Positions 1 through 7,752 of a stretch of DNA of 64,000 nt are shown piece by piece. The position numbers and the translations under genes are program-made. Source of the stretch: Bradyrhizobium lupini (lineage in GTDB: Bacteria > Pseudomonadota > Alphaproteobacteria > Rhizobiales > Xanthobacteraceae); the NCBI RefSeq assembly GCF_040939785.1, contig NZ_CP162553.1, positions 3,844,001-3,908,000 on the forward strand, given 5' to 3'. Under the pieces are notes generated by a model. That model saw nothing but the letters and a program-made list of their open reading frames with translations, did not search any database and was not told the DNA's origin. Position 1 is the stretch's first letter, and the number at the start of each line of letters is the position of its first letter.

Positions 1-279
1 GCACAGGCCGCAATCATAGGGGCAGCCGAATTCGGTATGCCGTTGAAAGGCCAGCGGCCGGTCGCCCGGCTTGATGAAATCCTTGCACAGGCGCCAATAG
101 GCGGCGTCCGTCGACACAAGCGTGGACTGGACGCCATGCTCCTTGCAGCGCTTCTGGTACCAAACCTCGTTGTCGAGGATCTGGATCTTGGCCGGCACCA
201 GCTTCAGGCAGGTCTCGCAGAGAGATTGGGTCTGGCCCCAGAAGATATAGGGGCGCGACTTACGCAACGGCGCGTTCAT
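1..279 (-). CDS. Tes/MJ0619-like radical SAM protein, N-terminal part (cut by window edge)
   Basis: Only the first 93 codons are inside the window. They end in a CX3CX2C radical SAM cluster motif (Cys86, Cys90, Cys93, within GCPYDCGLC). Before it lies a small cysteine/histidine region (Cys21-x2-Cys24, Cys45, His48 in an EHG context). This arrangement, a 'SLC..C' knuckle followed by the [4Fe-4S] motif about 40 residues later, is what I know from the archaeal MJ0619/tetraether synthase (Tes) group and its bacterial relatives. The substrate cannot be read from the fragment. The ATG (277-279) lies inside the 3' end of the upstream Lgt-like gene, a 20-base overlap, so the two are probably co-transcribed and translationally coupled. 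The family assignment is fairly firm; a lipid substrate is inference from the partner gene. Confidence 0.75.
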   Translation of the reverse strand, partial: MNAPLRKSRPYIFWGQTQSLCETCLKLVPAKIQILDNEVWYQKRCKEHGVQSTLVSTDAAYWRLCKDFIKPGDRPLAFQRHTEFGCPYDCGLC

Positions 280-976
280 GCATGGGTCTCGCTTTGGGCG
301 CCCTCGCCAGCATGACGACGGCGTAGAGCAGAATGGACAGGGACAGCAGGTGAAACAGCGTGAAGGGGCCGAGCAGCGTGCCGTAGGGCTTGAGGAATTC
401 CCACAGGAAGCGCTGTGCGCCATAATAGACGAGGACGAGGTAGAAACCATTGGTGATCACAAACGCGCTCCGGTTCAAGACGGCCACCACGTAGAGCAGC
501 GCGAACGCCCCCATCGCGGCGCTTTCGTAGAGCTGCACGGGATGGCGCGGGATGCCGTCGCCGAAATCATGACCCCAGGGCCATGCCGTCGGCGTGCCGT
601 AGGTGAAATCGTCGAGGCCCGCGAAATAGCAGCCGAGCCGGCCGATCGCGATGCCGAGCGCCAGCGGCAGCGCAAAACGGGCGCCGGTTCGGACCGTGAT
701 CCCTGCGGACCTTTTGTAGAGCTCGATCGCCGCGATGCCGCCGACCAGCGCTCCTTCCACGGAGCGCGCGATGCCGCTCTGGCCGGACAGCCACAGATTC
801 GCGGAGCCGAACAGATAGGCGCCAAGGCCCGCACCGAACACCAAAGCGGCGAGGTAGGACCGCTCGAAGGATTGCGCCGGAAACCGCAAGCCCTGTCGCG
901 ACAGCCAGTAGAGCGCCACGGCCGCAGCCAGCCACGCCGCGATGTCGAAGAGAGTGTGAAGGAAAGCCCCGCTCAT
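260..976 (-). CDS. Lgt-like (prolipoprotein diacylglyceryl transferase family) membrane protein
   Basis: The 238-residue protein is strongly hydrophobic, with about seven predicted membrane segments. It carries recognisable Lgt landmarks: GRLG at 112-115, RHPVQLYES at 144-152, and a YYGAQRFLWEFL segment near 184-195. True Lgt has Asn after GRLG and an N-x4-E-x2-G block. Here Cys116 follows, and the block reads GLDDFTYG, so this is a divergent paralogue rather than the housekeeping lgt. Lgt enzymes move a diacylglyceryl group from phosphatidylglycerol to a lipoprotein cysteine. Overlap with the radical SAM gene hints that this copy works on a different lipid or glycerol substrate, but that is inference. 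The ATG at 974-976 begins a hydrophobic segment at once. Confidence 0.8.
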   Translation of the reverse strand: MSGAFLHTLFDIAAWLAAAVALYWLSRQGLRFPAQSFERSYLAALVFGAGLGAYLFGSANLWLSGQSGIARSVEGALVGGIAAIELYKRSAGITVRTGARFALPLALGIAIGRLGCYFAGLDDFTYGTPTAWPWGHDFGDGIPRHPVQLYESAAMGAFALLYVVAVLNRSAFVITNGFYLVLVYYGAQRFLWEFLKPYGTLLGPFTLFHLLSLSILLYAVVMLARAPKARPMHERAVA

Positions 977-1055
977 GCGGGGACATTAGCCCAGGTTCCC
1001 CCGCGGCGGGATAGTGCGGCCGCTTCTTATCCCCCAAGAGGAGCGAGTCAGGCGG

Positions 1056-1820
1056 CTAGCCGGCCTGCCTCTCCTCGGTCGGATAGACGCCGCGCAGCAC
1101 CTCCTCGAAGTGCATCTTCACGGCCTCGTTGCACAGGCAGGAGCGCAGGCGCAGGCCCTCGCGGTTGCGGACCAGGATCGATCCGCGTCGCGTGTCGAGC
1201 ACGCCCTCCGCCTTGAACGACTGGAGCACGCGGCTGGCATAGCTGCGGCCGACGCCGAGCAGTGTCGCGAGCTGCTCGTGCGTCAGAGGCACGCTGCTCT
1301 CGTCGCCGGTCCGCTCCATCGCCGCCAGCATCCATTTGGCGGTGCGCTGCTCGATCGAGTGAATGGCGTTGCAGGCGGTGGACTGGAAGATCTGAGCCAG
1401 CATGCAGTCGGCGTAGCGAGCGAAGACATGGCGCAACGAGGGCGAGCGCTGCTTGGCAGCCTCCAGCTTGCTGACATGAATTCGCGCAAACGGCCCGCCG
1501 AATTTCACGCAGATCCGGGTATAGGCCGGCAGATAACCCTCGCTGACGATGCCGCCCACCGCGCCTTCGCGGCCGACCAGGATGGTCTCGACGTCACGGC
1601 CGTCCTCATTGGGAACGAGGAAAGTCGCGAGCGACGGTCCGCAGGGGAAATGGACGACCTGGACGTCGTCGCCGGGATTGTAGAGCAGCTCGCTCGCCCC
1701 GGCCGTGTCGACGGTAATGTGCGGTGCGAGCAGCGCGAAGTCGGCCGGGCTCAAGCGCCGCAGCAGATTGTTGGTCGGCCGGCTATCGATCTCGGTGGCG
1801 TTGCTGGTCCGCGCGTCCAT
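1056..1820 (-). CDS. Crp/Fnr family transcriptional regulator
   Basis: The 254-residue protein has the Crp/Fnr layout: an N-terminal cyclic-nucleotide-binding-type beta barrel (about 20-120), a long dimerisation helix (about 125-160) and a C-terminal winged helix-turn-helix. The HTH is clear at about 168-200 (LTHEQLATLLGVGRSYASRV). There is no N-terminal four-cysteine set of FNR type, so direct oxygen sensing through an Fe-S cluster is unlikely. Cysteines near the end (CLC, about 228-230) are of unknown meaning. It is divergent from the response-regulator gene, and the 155-base gap could hold operators for both. This subgroup is common in Bradyrhizobium, usually in many copies, and the ligand is not predictable. 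Confidence 0.88.
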   Translation of the reverse strand: MDARTSNATEIDSRPTNNLLRRLSPADFALLAPHITVDTAGASELLYNPGDDVQVVHFPCGPSLATFLVPNEDGRDVETILVGREGAVGGIVSEGYLPAYTRICVKFGGPFARIHVSKLEAAKQRSPSLRHVFARYADCMLAQIFQSTACNAIHSIEQRTAKWMLAAMERTGDESSVPLTHEQLATLLGVGRSYASRVLQSFKAEGVLDTRRGSILVRNREGLRLRSCLCNEAVKMHFEEVLRGVYPTEERQAG

Positions 1821-1975
1821 CCTAAACTTCCATCCGCCTCCACATTAGCGAGTTCCGACGAGGTCCTGTGTGCACAAGTAGACAGACCTAACAACTGTGA
1901 TGTGGTGGTTTCGTTCCGGGAACCTCCGCGCCGGGTACAGGCGTCGTGACGCGGTATCCCAGTCAGAGAAACCTC

Positions 1976-2377
1976 ATGCTCCAAGTTACGATGATGGCAC
2001 CCGCCGTTTCCGATGATTCGAACTGTCCCGCCGATGTCCTCATCGTCGAGGACGATCCGATCATCGCGATCGACTTCGAGGATCGCCTGCTCGGATTTGG
2101 CGTGAAGAGCGTGCGCACGGTAGGTTCAGTCGCGCAGGCGCTGGCCGCAATCGCGGCGCACGCCCCCGAATTCGCCTTGCTCGACGTCGGTTTGAGTCGC
2201 GAGAACAGCTTTGCGGTCGCCGAACGGCTCGCGGCGCTGAAAATTCCCTTTGTGTTCGTCACCGGCTACGGCGCTGACGCGCGCATCCCGCCCGAATTCG
2301 CCGGCCAGCCGCGATTGCAGAAGCCGTGTTCGAGCGACGCGCTGGAGGCGGCGCTCCAGGTCCGCGCGGCGAACTAG
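1976..2377 (+). CDS. Single-domain response regulator (CheY-like receiver)
   Basis: The protein is one receiver domain of about 133 residues with no output domain. The acidic pocket (Glu25-Asp26-Asp27), the phospho-acceptor Asp70 in LLDVGL, the Thr96 position in FVFVTG and Lys116 in QKP are all present, so it should be phosphorylatable. Such stand-alone receivers in rhizobia usually act through protein contacts in phosphorelays or in the general stress response. No kinase gene is adjacent. The start at 1976 follows a weak GAGA sequence. An in-frame ATG at 1946 and another at 1991 are possible, and the N-terminal 15 residues look non-domain. The gene converges on phoD with only 10 bases between the stops. 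Confidence 0.85.
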   Translation: MLQVTMMAPAVSDDSNCPADVLIVEDDPIIAIDFEDRLLGFGVKSVRTVGSVAQALAAIAAHAPEFALLDVGLSRENSFAVAERLAALKIPFVFVTGYGADARIPPEFAGQPRLQKPCSSDALEAALQVRAAN

Positions 2378-2387
2378 CGATACGGCG

Positions 2388-3929
2388 TCAGGCCGGCTTC
2401 GGATCGAGCGTGGTCAACCACAGCGCGACGTCGGCGCGGTCGCGCAAGGTCACCGTCATCTGGCCGGAGGCGCCGTCGATCTTGACGTGACCGAAGAACT
2501 GCATGCCGGCGGACGGCGGCAGGTTCTGGTTGTCTTTCCCGGGCGCCTTGACGAAACGCACCTCCGGCCCAAACGTATTGTCGAGCGCGTTCGGACCGAA
2601 TGTGCCCGCGTGAAGCGGCCCCGACACGAACTCCCAGAACGGCTCGAAATCCTGGAATTGCGCCTTGTTCGGATCGTAATAATGCGCGGCGGCGTAATGC
2701 ACGTCCGCGGTCAGCCATACGGTGTTGCTGATCGGCGCCATCTTGATGAAACGCAGAATGTCGGCGATCTCGAACTCGCGGCCGCGCACCGGGCCGTCGC
2801 CCTGCGCAATGGCTTCCGATCCGCCCTTTGCCGTATCTGACACGACGAGGCTGAGCGGCATGTCGGAGGCGATCACCTTCCAGGTCGCGCGAGAATTCAA
2901 CAGGCCGCGCTTGAGCCAGGCGATCTGGTCCGGGCCGAGGAAATAGCTGGCCGGGCCGTAAACGGTTTCGAGGTTGGGGCCGTTCGGGCCGCGATAGCTG
3001 CGCTCGTCGAGCACGAACACGTCGAGATGGGGACCATAGGAGATCTGGCGATAGACGCGGCCGGGCTCGACGATGCTCTCGCGCATCGGATACATCTCGT
3101 GGAAGGCACGGCTTGCGCGGGCCGCAAGCAGTGCGATGTCGCGCTCCTTGTAGGTCGCCGGCAGCTCCTTCGACAGCGACCAGTTGTTGGTCACCTCATG
3201 GTCGTCCCACTGCACGAAGATCGGCACTTCGGCATTGAAGGCGCGAAGATTGTCGTCGGTGAAATTGTATTTGTGCGCGGCGCGGTACTCGTCCAGCGTC
3301 TCGGCGACCTTGGCCTTCTCGGGAATCGTGACGTTCTTCCAGATCTTGCCGTCCGCGAGCTTCACCTCGGACTGGATAGGGCCGTCGGCATAGATGGTGT
3401 CACCGGAGTGCAGGAAGAAATCCGGACGGTGCTTGCGCATCGCCGAGAAGGTGAACATGCCGCCGTCATCAGGGTTGATGCCCCAGCCTTGTCCTGCGAC
3501 GTCGCCGCCCCAGACGAAGCTGACGTCGCGACGGTCGGCGGGTGCGGTGCGGAAGCGGCCGGTCACCGGCTCGCCCTCCACCGCGGTGTGCGAAAGATCG
3601 CGGAAGCGGACGCGGTAAAAAATGTCCTGTCCGCCCGGCAGGTTTTCGATCAGCATCTTCGCGGTGAAGTCGCTGTCGGGCAGCGCCGCGATCGGCGGCA
3701 GCGCGCGGGCATCCCTGAACGACTCCGTCGTCGCCACCTCGACCAGCATCTGTGCGGGCCGGTCGGTGCGCGCCCAGACCACGCCGCTGTCGACGGTGAC
3801 GTCGCCCGACTGCACGCCATGGGTCACCGCCGGCCGGTCGGCCGCGCGGGAGAGATGGGGCATTCCGACCGCGCCGAGCGCGCCGGCGCTGGTCGTCAGG
3901 AAACGGCGGCGGGAGAATTTGATGTTCAT
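2388..3929 (-). CDS. phoD: Alkaline phosphatase D (PhoD) with Tat signal
   Basis: The 513-residue protein opens with a twin-arginine signal (RRRFLTT at about 7-13, then an Ala/Gly-rich stretch ending near SRAAD), so it should be exported folded. The PhoD N-terminal domain is followed by the metallophosphoesterase core, with GGDVAGQG, HSGDTIYADG, QWDDHEVTNNW and TADVHYAAAHYYDP metal-binding blocks. PhoD enzymes hydrolyse phosphomono- and diesters in the periplasm, usually with Ca2+ and Fe3+, and are often phosphate-starvation induced; no Pho box was identified. The start at 3929 was chosen because the Tat motif begins six residues later, and the longer upstream reading frame has no protein-like sequence. 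It lies 103 bases downstream of the TAXI-like gene on the same strand. Confidence 0.92.
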   Translation of the reverse strand: MNIKFSRRRFLTTSAGALGAVGMPHLSRAADRPAVTHGVQSGDVTVDSGVVWARTDRPAQMLVEVATTESFRDARALPPIAALPDSDFTAKMLIENLPGGQDIFYRVRFRDLSHTAVEGEPVTGRFRTAPADRRDVSFVWGGDVAGQGWGINPDDGGMFTFSAMRKHRPDFFLHSGDTIYADGPIQSEVKLADGKIWKNVTIPEKAKVAETLDEYRAAHKYNFTDDNLRAFNAEVPIFVQWDDHEVTNNWSLSKELPATYKERDIALLAARASRAFHEMYPMRESIVEPGRVYRQISYGPHLDVFVLDERSYRGPNGPNLETVYGPASYFLGPDQIAWLKRGLLNSRATWKVIASDMPLSLVVSDTAKGGSEAIAQGDGPVRGREFEIADILRFIKMAPISNTVWLTADVHYAAAHYYDPNKAQFQDFEPFWEFVSGPLHAGTFGPNALDNTFGPEVRFVKAPGKDNQNLPPSAGMQFFGHVKIDGASGQMTVTLRDRADVALWLTTLDPKPA

Positions 3930-4032
3930 GAAGACGGTCTCGATATCGCGTGAGGCGATCGCCCAGGGCGGTCGCCATGGTGAAGCAGACGCTATATTGA
4001 GACAATGTGACGCGGCGATAACGCGCGAGCGC

Positions 4033-5478
4033 TTACGCGTTGCCAGCGGCCCGGAATTGGGCACCGGCGCGCTGCAGGTTCTGCGGCAGGCTGAACAGCA
4101 CCGCCTTGCGGTCGGCAACCGCCGCATGGAACTGGTCGAGCGCGATGTTGAAGGCGGTGAGCGCACCTTCCTCGATCGCGCCGTGGTCGTAGCAGCGCAG
4201 CGTGTCGCGCAGGATCTCGTCGGCCTCGGTCTGCATCTGATCGAGATCTTCGGTCGTTTCGCTCTTTCGAGCGGCGGTGATCATGTCGAGCAGCCGCTCG
4301 CGCAGATGGCTGTTGTTGTCGCGCTCGTCCTTCTTCAGATAGCCCGCAAACCAGGCGCCGATCGAGCCCATGGCCGAGAGCGCCATCAGGGTCCACCAGA
4401 TGTAATCGCTGTATCTGTCGAGGAAGGTCTTTTCTTCGCCGTCGACGAAAGCGGCGGCGCCGGGATGCACGGGAATCACCGCATCCTTGTCGGTGTCGGG
4501 CGTTTCGATCTTCGCCGCCAGCGGGAATTCCGTCACCAATTGCTGGCGTACGGAGAAAAGCTGGCGCGTGAACGCCGCGATGGTGGTTTCGGACACTGCT
4601 TTGCGCGCCACGATGTGGTGCGAGAAGCTGATGGTCTTGACCTCGTCATCGGGACGATCGGGCGAGCCGCCGTAAGTGCCCGCGGGAATCTCGGCCGCTT
4701 CATAGACCGGATGGTTCTGGGCGATCGCATCCGCGGAATCGATCGCGAGAAAGGTCGGCGTGCCGAAATCCTTGGTGGAAGCGGCGATCGCCTCCGCCGT
4801 GATCTTGCTGTTGACGGGACCGGCCGCGAGATAGGCATCAGCCCTCTGCGCCTTGATCGCTTCGACGGCTTCGGTTGCCGGGTATTGCACGATCTCGACC
4901 TTGGCGGGATCGACACCGTATTGCTGCAGGATCACCTTGAGCAAATTGACGTTGGCCTGGGTGCGGCCGACCACGCCGACCCGATGTCCGGCGAGCTGCG
5001 CGATCTTGGTGATCTTCGCGCCCTTCTTCTTGCCCTTGCCGGACACGGACCATAGCGCCACGACGTTCTTGCGCAGGGTCGCAACCGCTTGCGCGTTCTT
5101 CGGTACGTCGACGTCGCCGCGCACAATGGCAAGATCGGCCTTGCCTTCCGCGAGCAGATTGGCGCTGGCGGTGGCGCCGTCGGTCTGGATCGGGCGCAAT
5201 CGCACAGAACTCTTATGCTGCGCGAAGGCCTGGGTCAGTGCCTGCACGACCTTGACGTCATCGCTGTTGGCGGGGCCGACCGCGATCTTCAGCGTCACCG
5301 GCCGCATGGCAAAGTAATAGCCGCCGGCGAGCGCGCCAACGATCGCGAGCACCAGCGCGAGAGTCACGAGCGCCGTCTTCCGCGCCGATGATCGCGGCGA
5401 GGGCGGGGTGGGCGCTTCGGCCAGGTCCAATCCCCCGGTCATCGATCTCCCGAACATTCGCTTGAGGCTCAGTTTCAT
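4033..5478 (-). CDS. TAXI-family solute-binding protein with two membrane anchors
   Basis: The 481-residue protein belongs to the TAXI subgroup of TRAP transporter binding proteins. The binding domain starts around 'LKIAVGPANSDDVKVVQ' and includes the typical 'VGVVGRTQANVNLLK' and 'SISF-like' blocks. Unlike a secreted SBP it has an N-terminal transmembrane segment (about 35-57) preceded by a basic cytoplasmic stretch. It also has a second segment (about 363-385, YIWWTLMALSAMG) followed by roughly 90 charged, helical residues. So the ligand-binding domain should sit in the periplasm, anchored at both ends, with a cytoplasmic tail. No TRAP permease gene is near. This makes a sensory or accessory role as likely as transport. 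The start ATG at 5476-5478 is unambiguous. Confidence 0.82.
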   Translation of the reverse strand: MKLSLKRMFGRSMTGGLDLAEAPTPPSPRSSARKTALVTLALVLAIVGALAGGYYFAMRPVTLKIAVGPANSDDVKVVQALTQAFAQHKSSVRLRPIQTDGATASANLLAEGKADLAIVRGDVDVPKNAQAVATLRKNVVALWSVSGKGKKKGAKITKIAQLAGHRVGVVGRTQANVNLLKVILQQYGVDPAKVEIVQYPATEAVEAIKAQRADAYLAAGPVNSKITAEAIAASTKDFGTPTFLAIDSADAIAQNHPVYEAAEIPAGTYGGSPDRPDDEVKTISFSHHIVARKAVSETTIAAFTRQLFSVRQQLVTEFPLAAKIETPDTDKDAVIPVHPGAAAFVDGEEKTFLDRYSDYIWWTLMALSAMGSIGAWFAGYLKKDERDNNSHLRERLLDMITAARKSETTEDLDQMQTEADEILRDTLRCYDHGAIEEGALTAFNIALDQFHAAVADRKAVLFSLPQNLQRAGAQFRAAGNA

Positions 5479-5632
5479 CTTGGCCGGCGGTTTACGCCTG
5501 CAAATGTAGCAAATTTCTTGTCCGGCAGGGTTACATCTCCGTCATGGTTAGCGGATGGGGTCCAATCCCGTATGAACCCGGGGCGTCAGTGCGGTGTTAG
5601 GGTAAAGTTCCCCTGAAAGGACGGAGGCGAGG

Positions 5633-5935
5633 ATGACAGAACGGCTCTCGGCGGAGGCACGCAGGCAGGCGCTGGGCGAACTACCTGGCTGGACCGAGGC
5701 TCAAGGACGCGAGGCGATCGGGAAAACCTTTGTCTTCAAGGATTTCAACGAGGCGTTCGGCTTCATGACCCGCGCGGCACTGGTCGCCGAGAAGATGGAC
5801 CACCACCCCGAATGGCGCAATGTCTACAAGACGGTGGAGGTGGTGCTGTCGACCCATGACGCCGGCGGCGTCACCGCGCTCGACATCGAGCTCGCCAAGG
5901 CGATGAACGCCATCGCCAAGCTGACACCAGGCTGA
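5633..5935 (+). CDS. phhB: 4a-hydroxytetrahydrobiopterin dehydratase (pterin carbinolamine dehydratase)
   Basis: The 100-residue protein matches the PCD/DCoH family in full length. The active-site block is [29 protein letters not shown] (about 46-75), with the His pair and the later His that dehydrate 4a-hydroxytetrahydrobiopterin in pterin recycling. The C-terminal half gives the usual DIELAKAMN helix. A good ribosome site (ggacggaggcgagg) lies just before the ATG. The gene stands alone between a divergent TAXI-like gene and a YkvA-type gene. No phenylalanine hydroxylase gene is in the window, so its partner is elsewhere, or it has a different pterin role. Confidence 0.93.
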   Translation: MTERLSAEARRQALGELPGWTEAQGREAIGKTFVFKDFNEAFGFMTRAALVAEKMDHHPEWRNVYKTVEVVLSTHDAGGVTALDIELAKAMNAIAKLTPG

Positions 5936-6027
5936 CGTCTTGCAGGGGAAGGCCGCGTCCCCATCTTGTGATCAGCACGGGATGCGGCGATCTGCCACCC
6001 CAGGCTGGAACGGGGAGTTTGTCGAAC

Positions 6028-6417
6028 ATGGCTGCCGAACACAGCGTCGGTTTCGAGCCCGCCGACCGGCTCGCGGAAGATCGTGAGAGCGTGCGCCGCC
6101 GCTTCTGGCGCAAGCTGAAGCGTGTCGCCGCGCATCTGCCGTTCGCGGAGGATCTGCTCGCCGCCTATTACTGCGCCTTCGACCGACAGACGCCGCGCCA
6201 TGTCCAGGCCTCGCTGCTCGGGGCGATCGCCTATTTCATCCTGCCGTTTGATTTCGTTCCCGACGTGATGCCGATCCTCGGCTTCACCGATGACGCCGCC
6301 GTACTCGCCACCGCGATCCGCATGGTTGCCAGCCACATCACGAACGAGCATCGCGAAGCCGCCCGCGCCGCGCTGAAGCGCGGGGTGGATGAGGTGGAGC
6401 CGGAAGCCGCGCAATAG
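6028..6417 (+). CDS. YkvA/DUF1232 family protein
   Basis: The 129-residue protein contains a DUF1232 (YkvA) domain. Its core is 'LLGAIAYFILPFDFVPDVMPILGFTDDAAVL' (about 69-99), an amphipathic or membrane-inserted hairpin with the family's Pro-Asp-rich signature. The function of the family is not established. The ATG at 6028 is preferred because it follows a ggggag sequence at about 11 bases. A GTG at 5968 would add 20 residues with no domain content and no ribosome site. It follows phhB at about 90 bases on the same strand and may be co-transcribed with it. Confidence 0.82.
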   Translation: MAAEHSVGFEPADRLAEDRESVRRRFWRKLKRVAAHLPFAEDLLAAYYCAFDRQTPRHVQASLLGAIAYFILPFDFVPDVMPILGFTDDAAVLATAIRMVASHITNEHREAARAALKRGVDEVEPEAAQ

Positions 6418-6435
6418 CTGTCGTCGCATACTCCG

Positions 6436-6538
6436 CTGTCATTCCTCGCGAAGGTGCGGAATCCAGCACGCCGCGGCCCACCGATTGAACCATAACCGTC
6501 TCGGAATGCTGGATCGCCGCCTTCGCGGGCGATGACAG
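6436..6538. repeat. Palindromic intergenic element, family D, copy 1
   Basis: About 103 bases whose ends are inverted copies (ctgtcattcctcgcgaagg ... ccttcgcgggcgatgacag), with an inner inverted pair (aatccagca / tgctggatc). It shares end and middle sequence with the elements at 8853-8953 and 63054-63159. It sits between the convergent YkvA and TAXI genes. Confidence 0.75.
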
Positions 6539-6561
6539 CTGTATGTGTGGATGACTGCTCG

Positions 6562-7734
6562 CTACTTCTTCTCCGCCTGCGCCTGGGCCTGGGCCTGGGC
6601 CTTTTCGGCGTCCCACGCCTGGAATTGCTTGAACAGCGTTTCCTTGTCCGCGTCGGACACTTTTGCGGCCGAGGGGCTCTGTCGCAGGAACGCCTCGAAG
6701 CGTTGCCGCGTCACCGGTTCGACGCCGTGGCGGTCGAGCCATTGCTGCGCCACCGGCAATCTGTTCCAGCCCGCCAGGGGCGCCGCGAGCGAGACCTCCT
6801 TCCACTTGGGATGGAAGGGCGGGTTCTGCAGCGTCGGGAATTTCGTGAAGAACGCGTCCACGTACAGTGCAAGCTTGCGGTAGCGCTCGGTGTTGGGCGC
6901 CCAGTTGTAGGCCGCGAGCACCGCCGGCACCGCGATGGTGTCCACGCTCTCGCCCTCCTTGACCAGGTTCGGATAGTCCTTGGCGGTCAGCGTCGCCGGC
7001 AGATAGTCGCTCTGGAGGGGCTTTGCATAATCCACGGTCGCAAGGTGGAAGCGGCCGTCATTGCCGAAGGTCGAAACGGACTTGTACGGTTTGCCGCCGA
7101 CCACGATGACGGCGTCGATCTCGCCGGCCTTCAGTTTCTCCATCGCGATGCGCTGCTCGACATAAACGAATTTCGCCTTGATCCCGAGCCGCTCGAACAC
7201 GGTGAGCGCGGTGACGAAGGTGCCGCCGTTGGGCAGATCGACGCTTACAGTTTTGCCTTCCAGATCCTTGAGTGTCGCGACCGATTTTGGCGCGATCACC
7301 TGCATCTCTTCGTTGTAGAGCTTCGTCACATAGGTGAATTGCTTCTTGATGTCCTTGGCAAAACCTTTGCGCTCGAGATAGTCGAGCGTATCCGCGCGGA
7401 CGATTCCGAGATCGACGCCTTGCAGGAACAGGATGTCGGCAACGCTCTGCACCGAACCTCGGCCGACGATTGGCAACACACGAATCCTGTTGCCGTCGTC
7501 GAGCACGGAGGCGAGGTCGGCGCCGAATTGCACATAGGTGCCGCCGATCGTGCCGGTGATCAACGTCACGGTGTTGGCGTTCAGCGACTGCTTGGTCGAG
7601 GTCGAACCGAACTGGAAGATGGCTTTCAGGCTGTCAGAGACCTTGGCCGGATCATATTCGGTCTGCTCCGCGCGTGCCGCGAAAGCATAGATCATCATGA
7701 TGGCGGCAAGCGCCATTCTCAAAGCGTTACGCAT
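6562..7734 (-). CDS. TAXI-family TRAP transporter solute-binding protein (secreted)
   Basis: The 390-residue protein has a Sec signal peptide (about 1-22, ending FAARAEQ) and a full TAXI binding domain. Characteristic blocks are 'TVTLITGTIGGTYVQFGADLA', 'GVDLGIVRADTLDYLE', 'GKTVSVDLPNGGTFVTA' and 'AVIVVGGKPYKSVSTF'. The C-terminus is Gln/Ala-rich (QAQAQAQAEKK), probably disordered. TAXI proteins deliver ligands such as glutamate or other carboxylates to fused DctQM-type permeases, but none is nearby. It lies 18 bases downstream of the Sel1-like membrane protein on the same strand, so the two probably form an operon. It resembles the other TAXI gene at 4033-5478 in type but not in membrane layout. 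Confidence 0.87.
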   Translation of the reverse strand: MRNALRMALAAIMMIYAFAARAEQTEYDPAKVSDSLKAIFQFGSTSTKQSLNANTVTLITGTIGGTYVQFGADLASVLDDGNRIRVLPIVGRGSVQSVADILFLQGVDLGIVRADTLDYLERKGFAKDIKKQFTYVTKLYNEEMQVIAPKSVATLKDLEGKTVSVDLPNGGTFVTALTVFERLGIKAKFVYVEQRIAMEKLKAGEIDAVIVVGGKPYKSVSTFGNDGRFHLATVDYAKPLQSDYLPATLTAKDYPNLVKEGESVDTIAVPAVLAAYNWAPNTERYRKLALYVDAFFTKFPTLQNPPFHPKWKEVSLAAPLAGWNRLPVAQQWLDRHGVEPVTRQRFEAFLRQSPSAAKVSDADKETLFKQFQAWDAEKAQAQAQAQAEKK

Positions 7735-7752
7735 GATATCCCCTAAAGAGTT

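Noticed and set aside
260..976. Calling the Lgt-like gene the housekeeping lgt
   Set aside because: Conserved Asn after GRLG and the N-x4-E-x2-G block are missing, and the genomic setting with a radical SAM gene is atypical.
278..1216. Plus-strand frame antisense to the Lgt-like gene
   Set aside because: No domain resemblance; typical of antisense frames in GC-rich DNA.
1910..1950. Possible EcfG-type promoter (ggaacc ... cgtc) before the response-regulator gene
   Set aside because: The -35-like half is good but the -10-like half lacks the CGTT consensus; too weak to list as a feature.
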